Shown: positions 7,894 to 14,569 of the stretch, piece after piece
Layout: every line of letters starts with the position of its first letter
Position numbering within the stretch: the first letter of the stretch is position 1
From: Acidobacteriota bacterium
GTDB taxonomy: Bacteria; Acidobacteriota; Terriglobia; UBA7540
Assembly (NCBI GenBank): GCA_021827255.1
Contig: JAKAWO010000005.1
Coordinates: 1 to 26,365, forward strand
Length of the DNA: 26,365 nucleotides
Direction of reading: 5' to 3'
The notes under the pieces: model-generated
The model's input: only the letters and a program-made list of their open reading frames with translations
What the model was told of the DNA's origin: nothing
Database searches by the model: none
Position numbers and translations under genes: made by a program

Positions 7894-9354
7894 GTGATAA
7901 CGCATCTCCCTGCGCTGGCGGACGACCAAGGCGCGCGCCGCGCGAAGATAGTTTGCACGCTCGGCCCAGCCTCTGACCCGCCCCATGTCCTGGCCGCTCT
8001 GCTCGAGGCGGGGATGGATGTGGCCCGGCTCAATTTTTCTCACGGGACGCACTCAGACCACGTGCGGCGATTGCGCCGCCTGCGCCTCGCCGCACGCGCT
8101 GGCGGCAAAACGATAGCCGTCCTGCAGGACCTTCAGGGCCCGAAGATCCGCACCGGGCCGCTCGAGGGCGGCCGGCCGGTGGAACTTAAGCCTGGCGATC
8201 CTTTCACCTTGACGACGCAGCCCGTGGCGGGCAACGCGCGCGTGGTCTCCACCGCCTTTCGCGGCCTGCCGCGCGAAGTGAAGCGCGGCAACCGCATCCT
8301 GCTGTCCGATGGCCTCATTGAGCTTCGCGTCGAGCGCGTGAGCGGGGCGGAGGTCGAATGCCAGGTCATCTCGGGCGGACTTCTGGGCGAGCATCAAGCC
8401 ATCAACCTGCCCGGCTGCCCGCTTAAGATGTCCGCCCTTTCCGCCAAAGACCGCCGGGATTTGGAGTTTGGGATTCGTCACGCGGTGGATTACATCGCGC
8501 TCTCTTTTGTCCGCTCGGCGGCGGACCTTCATCGGGCCAAACGTATTTTGCAGGATGCGGGCCGGGCGATTCCGATGGTCGCCAAGATCGAGAAGCCGGA
8601 GGCGATAGGGCATCTGGACGAGATTCTCCGCGCCGCAGATGCCGTGATGGTGGCGCGCGGCGACTTGGGCGTGGAGCTTGCCCCCGAAAAGGTTCCGGCG
8701 ATTCAAAAGCAGATTATTACCCGCGCCAACGCCTTGCGGGTGCCGGTCATCACGGCGACGCAGATGCTTGAATCCATGACCGCCCATCCCCGGCCCACGC
8801 GGGCGGAAGCTTCCGACGTGGCGAACGCCGTTTTCGACGGCACCGACGCGCTGATGCTCTCGGCGGAGACGGCCACGGGTGGTTTTCCGGTAGAGAGCGT
8901 GCGGATGATGGCGCGGATCATCCAGGCTGCCGAGGCCGCCATGACCGCGAGTGGCTGGCGGCGGAGGACGCAGGCCGAGGAAACATTGGGAGTGCCGGAG
9001 GCGATCTGCGAGAGCGTCGCGCATATGACGGCGGAACTCAATCTGAAGGCCATCGCCGTCTTTACTCAATCGGGCTCGAGCGCCCGGTTGATTTCGAAGC
9101 ATCGCCCTCGGGTTCCCGTTTACGCCTTTTCGCCCTTTCCCGCCGTGCTGCGCCGCACCACGCTTTACTGGGGCGTGAGGCCGGTTCACATGTTCCGCGT
9201 CCACTCGACCGACAGCATGGTTGAGGGCGCGGCCAGCCGCTTGCGTTCGCTGGGGGTGGTCGAGCCCGGTGATCTGGTGGCTGTCATCGCCGGCACGCCC
9301 ATCGCGCGTCATGGCACGACGAATCTCCTCAAGGTGCATCGGATTGAGAAATAA
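7894..9354 (+). CDS. pyk: Pyruvate kinase
   Basis: Pyruvate kinase catalyses the last step of glycolysis, phosphoenolpyruvate plus ADP to pyruvate plus ATP, in the cytoplasm. The 486-aa product has the standard length and layout. It has an N-terminal barrel start AKIVCTLGPAS (residues 17-27), then MDVARLNFSHG, DLQGPKIRTG, a B-domain, and the active-site signature IPMVAKIEKPEAI with the catalytic Lys231 and metal ligand Glu233. MVARGDLG (252-259) and GTDALMLSAETA (316-327) complete the site. A C-terminal allosteric domain begins near residue 350 and includes TQSGSSARLISKHRP. The GTG start lies 7 nt after a TATACT and lacks a ribosome binding site, suggesting a leaderless transcript. Confidence 0.98.
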   Translation: MITHLPALADDQGARRAKIVCTLGPASDPPHVLAALLEAGMDVARLNFSHGTHSDHVRRLRRLRLAARAGGKTIAVLQDLQGPKIRTGPLEGGRPVELKPGDPFTLTTQPVAGNARVVSTAFRGLPREVKRGNRILLSDGLIELRVERVSGAEVECQVISGGLLGEHQAINLPGCPLKMSALSAKDRRDLEFGIRHAVDYIALSFVRSAADLHRAKRILQDAGRAIPMVAKIEKPEAIGHLDEILRAADAVMVARGDLGVELAPEKVPAIQKQIITRANALRVPVITATQMLESMTAHPRPTRAEASDVANAVFDGTDALMLSAETATGGFPVESVRMMARIIQAAEAAMTASGWRRRTQAEETLGVPEAICESVAHMTAELNLKAIAVFTQSGSSARLISKHRPRVPVYAFSPFPAVLRRTTLYWGVRPVHMFRVHSTDSMVEGAASRLRSLGVVEPGDLVAVIAGTPIARHGTTNLLKVHRIEK

Positions 9355-9466
9355 GAGGGCGAAGATGGAGCCTTGGCGGCGCGACAGAAAAAGCTCGCCG
9401 GCGCGGATGGATGGCGCGCCCGCCCGACAGAGCAACCGAAAGCTGGCCGATTCGGTCTTGATCCGT

Positions 9467-9472
9467 TAAAAT
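9467..9472 (+). promoter_or_regulatory. -10 element for a leaderless mRNA of the BtuF-like gene
   Basis: TAAAAT (5 of 6 matches) ends 7 nt before the ATG at 9480, the same spacing as at pyruvate kinase. The intervening TTCTCCC is not a Shine-Dalgarno. No convincing -35 is visible. Confidence 0.5.
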
Positions 9473-9479
9473 TCTCCCC

Positions 9480-10388
9480 ATGCGAATTTGCTCGTTTCTT
9501 CCATCGGCGACGGAAATGCTTTTCGCGCTGGGCCTCGGAGACTCGGTGGTGGGGGTGACGCACGAATGCGACTTTCCGCCCGAAGCAACCCGAAAGCGCG
9601 TGGTGGTCCGTGCGCGGCTGCCAAAAGGGTTGAGCGCCGGCGAGATTGACCGCCGGGTGAATGAATCCATGGCTCGCGGCGAGAGCTTGTACGTGGTGGA
9701 CGCGCCGGCTCTCAGCGAGCTGCAGCCCGACCTCCTCATCACCCAGGAGCTTTGCCGCGTCTGCGCCGCCTCGCCCAACGATCTCGGCGCAGCCCTGGCG
9801 GTCTTGTCATCCGTTCCGCGGACGATTTCTCTCAATCCGCGCACGCTCGACGACGTGTGGAACGACATCCGAGCAATTGGCCGCGCCACCGAGCGCGAGA
9901 GCGAAGCCGAACGGTTGGCCGAGGAATGCCGGAAGCGGGTCGAGGCGGTTGAAAAAGCGGTCGCGCGCGCCGATCACCGGCCGCGCACGCTGTGCCTGGA
10001 ATGGCTCGATCCGCCTTTCATCGCCGGCCACTGGGTGCCCGAAATGGTGGCGCGGGCGGGGGGCCGAGACGTGCTGGGAAAGTCGGCTGAGCCGGGCTAC
10101 CGGGCCGAATGGGAGCGGGTTTTGGAATCACGACCCGAGGTGATCGTTATCATGCCTTGCGGATATCACCTCCATGAGGTGGTCGAAGAATTCCGCAGCA
10201 CGATGCTTCCCGCCGGCTGGAAGGAATTACCGGCCGCGCGCGACGGGCGCGTGTATGCGGTGGATGCGACCAGCTATTTTTCGCGCTCGGGGCCGCGCCT
10301 GGCCGCCGGAGTGGAAATTCTTGCGGCCGCGATCCAACCTGGCTTAGCCGGGGCCGCCCCGGCCGACGCGCTGACGCGTCTCCTCTAG
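9480..10388 (+). CDS. BtuF-like cobalamin-binding protein, no signal peptide
   Basis: The 302-aa product belongs to the class III periplasmic-binding-protein fold (BtuF/FhuD type). It opens MRICSFLPSATEMLFALGLG with the typical SATE helix, then DSVVGVTHECDFP, LQPDLLITQELCRVC (CRVC at 92-95), a long backbone helix around residues 135-165, and the C-lobe stretch RTLCLEWLDPPFIAGHWVPE. Proteins of this type bind corrinoids or other metal chelates. There is no signal peptide or lipobox, so as drawn the protein stays in the cytoplasm and is unlikely to feed an ABC importer directly. It converges on the riboswitch-controlled B12 receptor operon, which supports a corrinoid role. Its ligand is inferred. 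Confidence 0.75.
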   Translation: MRICSFLPSATEMLFALGLGDSVVGVTHECDFPPEATRKRVVVRARLPKGLSAGEIDRRVNESMARGESLYVVDAPALSELQPDLLITQELCRVCAASPNDLGAALAVLSSVPRTISLNPRTLDDVWNDIRAIGRATERESEAERLAEECRKRVEAVEKAVARADHRPRTLCLEWLDPPFIAGHWVPEMVARAGGRDVLGKSAEPGYRAEWERVLESRPEVIVIMPCGYHLHEVVEEFRSTMLPAGWKELPAARDGRVYAVDATSYFSRSGPRLAAGVEILAAAIQPGLAGAAPADALTRLL

Positions 10389-10411
10389 CGCCGGTCTGGC
10401 TATGGCCGGCG
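10389..10411. terminator. GC hairpin between convergent genes, possible terminator
   Basis: CGCCGG (10389-10394) pairs with CCGGCG (10406-10411) directly after the stop of the BtuF-like gene and is followed by GGGGTTT. The T-run is short, so termination is only possible. No better terminator is visible in the 83 bp between the convergent genes. Confidence 0.3.
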
Positions 10412-10471
10412 GGGTTTGGGACAGCACTCCTCGAGCGTCGCGACAGTCGCCCAGACCACGGCGCGAAGGCG

Positions 10472-10996
10472 CTACTGTGGGGACGCTGCGGCGTGGCCCA
10501 GGCGCCGAGTTCGACGGCGGTAAAACTCGTAGGCCCCAAATAGCACGCCGCTAAAGAGCACGCTGCTCACGAGGGTGCTGCCAAAGAAGGGCAGCGCCGC
10601 CACAAAGCTGGCGCCGAGCCCGGCGAGGTTGCGGGGATACAACAAGCCTCCCAGCCAGACGCCAAAATTGCTGATGATGAAAAACGCGGCTCCGCCCGCG
10701 AGCGAAGCGGCCACCACTCTCTTGACCGAGATTTTATCTCGCAACCACCAGCCGATTACGGCGACCGCGGCAAACCCGACCCAATCGGCCGTGTCCGCCC
10801 AGCCGAAGTGCATGCCATAGACGGCGGTGGTGAGCAGGAAGTCGCTCACGGCGAGCACAGCCACGGGAAACCAGATCGAGTCGCGCTTTTTGAGGCAAGC
10901 GCCGCCGAACAGAAGCGCCGCGTAAGCGGGGCTGAAGTCCGCCGGGTGGGGAGCGAAACGGGCCAAAGCGGCCAAGGTAACGATCAGGTAGAGCAT
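10472..10996 (-). CDS. DUF6580-like inner-membrane protein in the B12 operon
   Basis: The 174-aa protein has about five hydrophobic segments: YLIVTLAALARF, SPAYAALLFGGACL, FPVAVLAVSDFLLTTAVYG, a WVGFAAVAVIGWWL segment and a C-terminal pair around FIISNFGVWLGGLLYP and LVSSVLFSGVLFGAYEF. The pattern fits the DUF6580 family of small membrane proteins, which resemble substrate-binding S components of ECF transporters. The start is the ATG at 10996, preceded by a perfect AAGGAGG at 8-nt spacing; the in-frame GTG at 11017 would put that site inside the gene. It follows the BtuB-like receptor by 23 bp and should share its cobalamin riboswitch. A role in moving corrinoids or a precursor across the inner membrane is an inference from context. 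Confidence 0.8.
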   Translation of the reverse strand: MLYLIVTLAALARFAPHPADFSPAYAALLFGGACLKKRDSIWFPVAVLAVSDFLLTTAVYGMHFGWADTADWVGFAAVAVIGWWLRDKISVKRVVAASLAGGAAFFIISNFGVWLGGLLYPRNLAGLGASFVAALPFFGSTLVSSVLFSGVLFGAYEFYRRRTRRLGHAAASPQ

Positions 10997-11019
10997 TTTT
11001 CCAACCTCCTTGTTCACGT

Positions 11020-13386
11020 TTATTGTGCCGGTAATTCGAATCGGATGCCAGCCAGAAAATTCAATCGCCAGGCGGGGTATCCAAGAGCCTCCTCATACTT
11101 CTGGTTGAGGAAATTGTTCATTCGTCCGTAGAGTTCGATTCCCGCCGGCAGCCGGTAAGAAAAACCCCAATTCGCCAGCGTGTAACCTTTATTGGTAAAG
11201 AGGCAGGGAAGACCCGGCCCGCCTTGGCTCGGAGGGGCGCAGGCGAAAAGGCCCAAGTTCGGCTCGAGGTCGAGGACCGAGCTGCGCACGTAGGCGTTGA
11301 GGTTGAGCATCAGCGGGCCGTCGAGCCAGGTCACGTCGAAGAAGCCCGAGTTGCGGGGCTGGCGGAAGAACGGCTGGCCAACGCGCAACGGCGCCAGCGC
11401 CACGTCTGCGCCGTTGAGCGCCAGAATCGAAGTGTCCAGAAAAGTGTAGCCACCCAAGATCGAGACGGAGCGCGCCGGCTGGGCGTGGAGGGAAACTTCC
11501 AAACCCTGGGCTCGGGAGTTGCCGAGGTTGTCTGAAACAAAGGTGCTCAGATTCGTGAGCGACCCGCCCAGCACGACAATCTGATCCTTGAAGCGGTTGT
11601 AGAAGTAGGTGACGCCGAGCGAGGCGCGGCTGGAGAAAAACCGCTGCTCAACGCCCGTGTCGAAGCTCACGCTTTTTTCCGGTTTCAAATGCGGGTTGTT
11701 GGTGAAGGCCAGCTCAAAACCATCGGGGGCGCGGATGCCGGTTCCGAAACTTGCATGCCATCGCGTCAGGCCCAGCGCGCCCGCGCCGCCCTCGCGCAAT
11801 AGGTAAGCGGCCGAAATTCGCGGATCCACTTCCGTGACCGTGGACGGCGGCAAAAGCGGCCGCGAGCCGAAAGCTCCGGCCGGCAGGCTGTGAGTGCGAA
11901 TGTCGTCCAGACGCAACCCGGCGCTCAACGCCAGGCGCCGTCCGGGAACCCAGCGGTTTTCCGCAAAGGCAGCAAAGCTGGTTCGCGGCAGCAGGAAGGG
12001 CGTGTTGTTGGCGTTGGCGATATAAGTGTTCTTGATCTGTTCGCGATTATATTCGATTCCGGCCACCAGAAAATCCTGGCTTGAGAGCGACATCTGGCTC
12101 TGTGTGTTGACGACGGCGCGCAGATTGTGCGAGTACGAGTCGCCAAACGGCGAGACGAAGAAATAGCGGTTGAGGGACACGTCGGCGCTGACGACTTGGC
12201 GGAAGCGCGGGGTGATTTGCTCAGAGTAACTGGCTCCATAGCCAAAGAGGTTCTGCTGGTCGCGGGAGACAGTATCAATGCCGGGGAAGAGATGGTCCGG
12301 GTCGGAGCCGAAAGGCCCTGGCACTCCGGCGGTATTGGCGTTGCCGAAGAAGTTGAAGCGAAACTGACGGCGCGGATTCTGAGAATAGCCTAGGGTGAAG
12401 AAGGCGCTTTGGTCGCTGTACTGATCGTTCTGGACCAAGCCGTCGGTGTCAAGCCGGGAAAGATTGTAGGCCCAACTCAAGCCCTTGGTGAGCCCACTAC
12501 CGCCGGTCGCGAAGCGGCGCGTCAGATGGCTGCCCACCTCCTCAAGGCCGGAAAAGCGCGGCGACCCTCCGCCTCGGTGAGTGACAATGTTGATCACGCT
12601 CGAGATGGCGTCGGAGCCGTAGAGTGCGCTTTCCGGCCCGCGCGTCACCTCCACGCGCTCCACGCCACTGGCGGGCAGCGGGGCAAAATCAAAGTCGCCG
12701 CCAAACTCGTTCAAGGGAATGCCGTCCACCATCACCAAATTGTAATTGGAGCTTCCGCCGCGGACGAAAACGCTGGCGACGCCGCCCGGCCCGCCCGACT
12801 GGTTGACCACCACTCCGGGCACCTCGCGCAGCGCTTCAAACAGGTTTTGATCGCCCTGGTTCTTAATCTGCTGCCGCGTGATGACGCTAACCGACGACCC
12901 AAGCTGGGAAGTGACCGCGCCGCCGAGGGACGCCGAGACGACCACGTGCTGCTCGACGGCGCTCAGGCGCAGGCGGAGGTTGATTTTGCGGGTTTCGTTT
13001 CCCTTTGAGATGTGAATGGGCGCCGAGGTTCCTGTCAGTCCCGGCGAATTCGCAATCAGCGAATATTCGCCCGGCCCGAGATGGCTGAAGCGATAGCGGC
13101 CTTGAGGACTCGAACGGGCCTGCGCGAGCGGCGCCAGGCCTCGGATGAGGCGCACGCGCGCATGGCTCACAGCGCGGCCGCTCGGATCGACGATGGTTCC
13201 TTCGATCGTCGCCGCGCGGGCCGTCGGCGCCGCCACCAGGCAAAGCAGCGCAATGGCCGGCGCGCCAAAATTCAGCTTACGCCAGAGCTTCGATTTCCCG
13301 CGGGCGAGCCCTGGGTTATGGTCTTTGGGGGAACTTGTTTCCTGGTCTTTGACTTCTGACTTCCGAGTTTTAACTGCACGGCTCAC
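11020..13386 (-). CDS. TonB-dependent outer-membrane receptor, BtuB-like
   Basis: The 788-aa protein should import a corrinoid across the outer membrane using TonB energy. The N-terminus is long and charged before a hydrophobic export segment (FGAPAIALLCLVAAPTARA, ending near residue 58). A carboxypeptidase-regulatory-like domain (about 60-135; GTIVDPSGRAVSHARVRL, SPQGRYRFSHLGPGEYSLIA) follows, then the plug (about 150-275; VSVITRQQI, LREVPGVVV, VFVRGGSSNYNLVMVDGIPL, VERVEVTRGPESALYGSDAI) and a 22-strand-type barrel. The GTG start has AAGGAG 6 nt before it. An upstream cobalamin riboswitch and terminator indicate repression by B12 and support BtuB function. The last residues are FELPAQ rather than a terminal Phe. 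Confidence 0.93.
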   Translation of the reverse strand: MSRAVKTRKSEVKDQETSSPKDHNPGLARGKSKLWRKLNFGAPAIALLCLVAAPTARAATIEGTIVDPSGRAVSHARVRLIRGLAPLAQARSSPQGRYRFSHLGPGEYSLIANSPGLTGTSAPIHISKGNETRKINLRLRLSAVEQHVVVSASLGGAVTSQLGSSVSVITRQQIKNQGDQNLFEALREVPGVVVNQSGGPGGVASVFVRGGSSNYNLVMVDGIPLNEFGGDFDFAPLPASGVERVEVTRGPESALYGSDAISSVINIVTHRGGGSPRFSGLEEVGSHLTRRFATGGSGLTKGLSWAYNLSRLDTDGLVQNDQYSDQSAFFTLGYSQNPRRQFRFNFFGNANTAGVPGPFGSDPDHLFPGIDTVSRDQQNLFGYGASYSEQITPRFRQVVSADVSLNRYFFVSPFGDSYSHNLRAVVNTQSQMSLSSQDFLVAGIEYNREQIKNTYIANANNTPFLLPRTSFAAFAENRWVPGRRLALSAGLRLDDIRTHSLPAGAFGSRPLLPPSTVTEVDPRISAAYLLREGGAGALGLTRWHASFGTGIRAPDGFELAFTNNPHLKPEKSVSFDTGVEQRFFSSRASLGVTYFYNRFKDQIVVLGGSLTNLSTFVSDNLGNSRAQGLEVSLHAQPARSVSILGGYTFLDTSILALNGADVALAPLRVGQPFFRQPRNSGFFDVTWLDGPLMLNLNAYVRSSVLDLEPNLGLFACAPPSQGGPGLPCLFTNKGYTLANWGFSYRLPAGIELYGRMNNFLNQKYEEALGYPAWRLNFLAGIRFELPAQ

Positions 13387-13455
13387 TTCCGGCTCCTTCT
13401 CCCGCTCACGCGGCGGGCGTTTGCGGCAAAAAGGAGCGCGGGATCGTCAGGAGAC

Positions 13456-13494
13456 AAAAAAGCCTCCCAATTCCTCAAGCTGAAACTGGAAGGC
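13456..13494 (-). terminator. Intrinsic terminator of the cobalamin riboswitch platform
   Basis: On the minus strand GCCTTCC (13494-13488) pairs with GGGAGGC (13468-13462), seven pairs with one G-U, and additional A/T pairs inside. Six Ts (13461-13456) follow immediately. It lies between the B12 aptamer and the receptor start, so the switch likely works by premature transcription termination when cobalamin is bound. Confidence 0.75.
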
Positions 13495-13539
13495 GTGATT
13501 CCCTACGCTCTTTCCGCCGAAGAGTTGGTTCAGGTCGCG

Positions 13540-13726
13540 TTCCAGGGCAGGCTTCCTGGCTCTCGGGTTGTGGCTGGATCCTCAGCCTTCCCATTCCGCT
13601 CGCGCGGCACAGTGGCTCGCTTTTAAGCCCACGGGAGAATCCGGCTCGCCGATCACAGTGGCGGGACCGCGGCCGATTCGCACGGCCTTTCCTTTTATCC
13701 CCGACTCGGTCGGGGCACCCTTGGAA
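13540..13726 (-). ncRNA. Cobalamin (B12) riboswitch aptamer
   Basis: Read on the minus strand, the element has the conserved blocks of the cobalamin class in order. These are GGTGCCCC near 13719, a GGGGATAAAAGG block, an aptamer arm ending GCGAATCGGCC, the core GCGGTCCCGCCACTGTGA (13671-13654), GCCACTGTG again near 13614, GGGAAGGC near 13590, and the B12 box GCCAGGAAGCCTGCC (13560-13546). The ends TTCCA (13726-13722) and TGGAA (13544-13540) can close the P1 stem. It stands about 155 nt upstream of the BtuB-like receptor, separated from it by an intrinsic terminator. The class is known to bind adenosylcobalamin or related corrinoids and to lower expression of uptake genes. Confidence 0.93.
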
Positions 13727-13920
13727 CAAATAATTTTCAAAGATCGCACACTCAATCTAGCACTTGAGACGCGCTACGTCAACGCCAGCGCGCAAGGGAA
13801 ATATCGGGCTGCGCTAAGCCGATCGCGCAAAGCGGCTGAGGCCGCGCAACAAGGTCCTCGGTGCGGAATCTCTTTTCTTTTTTCCTCCGGTTGCTTAATA
13901 TCGCTGACCGCATTGGATGG

Positions 13921-14538
13921 ATGATGGAACTTTTGCTGCTGGGCGCCGGGATGGGAGTGGTGGGGGGGCTATTTCCGAGCCCGCTTCACCTGATTGCGCT
14001 TTCTCAGGTCGCGCTGAACCGCTGGCTGCGGGCGCTAGTCGTTCTCATTGGGATTCCGCTGCTGGTGGACGGCGTGCTGCTTCTCATCACTTTCTTTTTC
14101 TACCAGCACATTCCGCGGCAATGGGCTCACGACGTTGCGTATGTGGGCGGAGTCGTGGTCAGCGCGTTTGCGATCTATGCCCTGATCGAAAGCCGCGGCA
14201 AAAAACAGGACCAGATAGCCGAGTCTCGGCAACTCACCACCGCGGGCGTCACCGCCGCGGCGCTGGCCGAGGTCGCGGCCCCGGGAACTTGGATTTACTG
14301 GCTCACGATCGCCGGGCCGATCATCTCCGAGGGGCGAAACCAGGGCTATTGGCACATCGTGCCGTTTTTTGCGGGCAGCCTTTTTGGCTACTATGGCGCC
14401 GCCGTTCTTTCCCTCGGGCTGATGGCCTGGGGCGCGGGCTTGCACAAAGCCTTCAAGCGCCGACTGTTCACCGTCGCCAATGTCTTGTTGCTTCTCCTGG
14501 GGATTTCCTACCTGGTCCGCGCCTACCTGCGAAAATAG
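13921..14538 (+). CDS. LysE/RhtB-like membrane protein
   Basis: The 205-aa protein has about six hydrophobic segments and starts MMELLLLGAGMGVVGGLFPS, which fits the LysE/RhtB exporter fold: an N-terminal helix with Gly-rich turn, then SPLHLIALSQVALNRWLRAL, and pairs of helices toward the C-terminus (FFAGSLFGYYGAAVLSLGLM, FTVANVLLLLLGISYLVRAY). Family members export amino acids or other small metabolites, but no substrate can be read here. The frame is open from a GTG at 13861; the extra 20 residues (RNLFSFFLRLLNIADRIGW) are less family-like, so I prefer the ATG at 13921. The ribosome binding site is weak for either start. It is transcribed divergently from the riboswitch operon. Confidence 0.75.
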   Translation: MMELLLLGAGMGVVGGLFPSPLHLIALSQVALNRWLRALVVLIGIPLLVDGVLLLITFFFYQHIPRQWAHDVAYVGGVVVSAFAIYALIESRGKKQDQIAESRQLTTAGVTAAALAEVAAPGTWIYWLTIAGPIISEGRNQGYWHIVPFFAGSLFGYYGAAVLSLGLMAWGAGLHKAFKRRLFTVANVLLLLLGISYLVRAYLRK

Positions 14539-14569
14539 CCGTCCATTCCGTTGAAGCCTCGCGCGCCGT

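Noticed and set aside
8053..9435. Long minus-strand open frame (460 codons) opposite pyruvate kinase
   Set aside because: It is the antisense shadow of a clear pyruvate kinase; the translation is rich in Arg, His and Gly with no recognisable domain.
13568..13924. Plus-strand open frame across the riboswitch
   Set aside because: The region is explained on the opposite strand by conserved cobalamin riboswitch blocks; the frame shows no domain.
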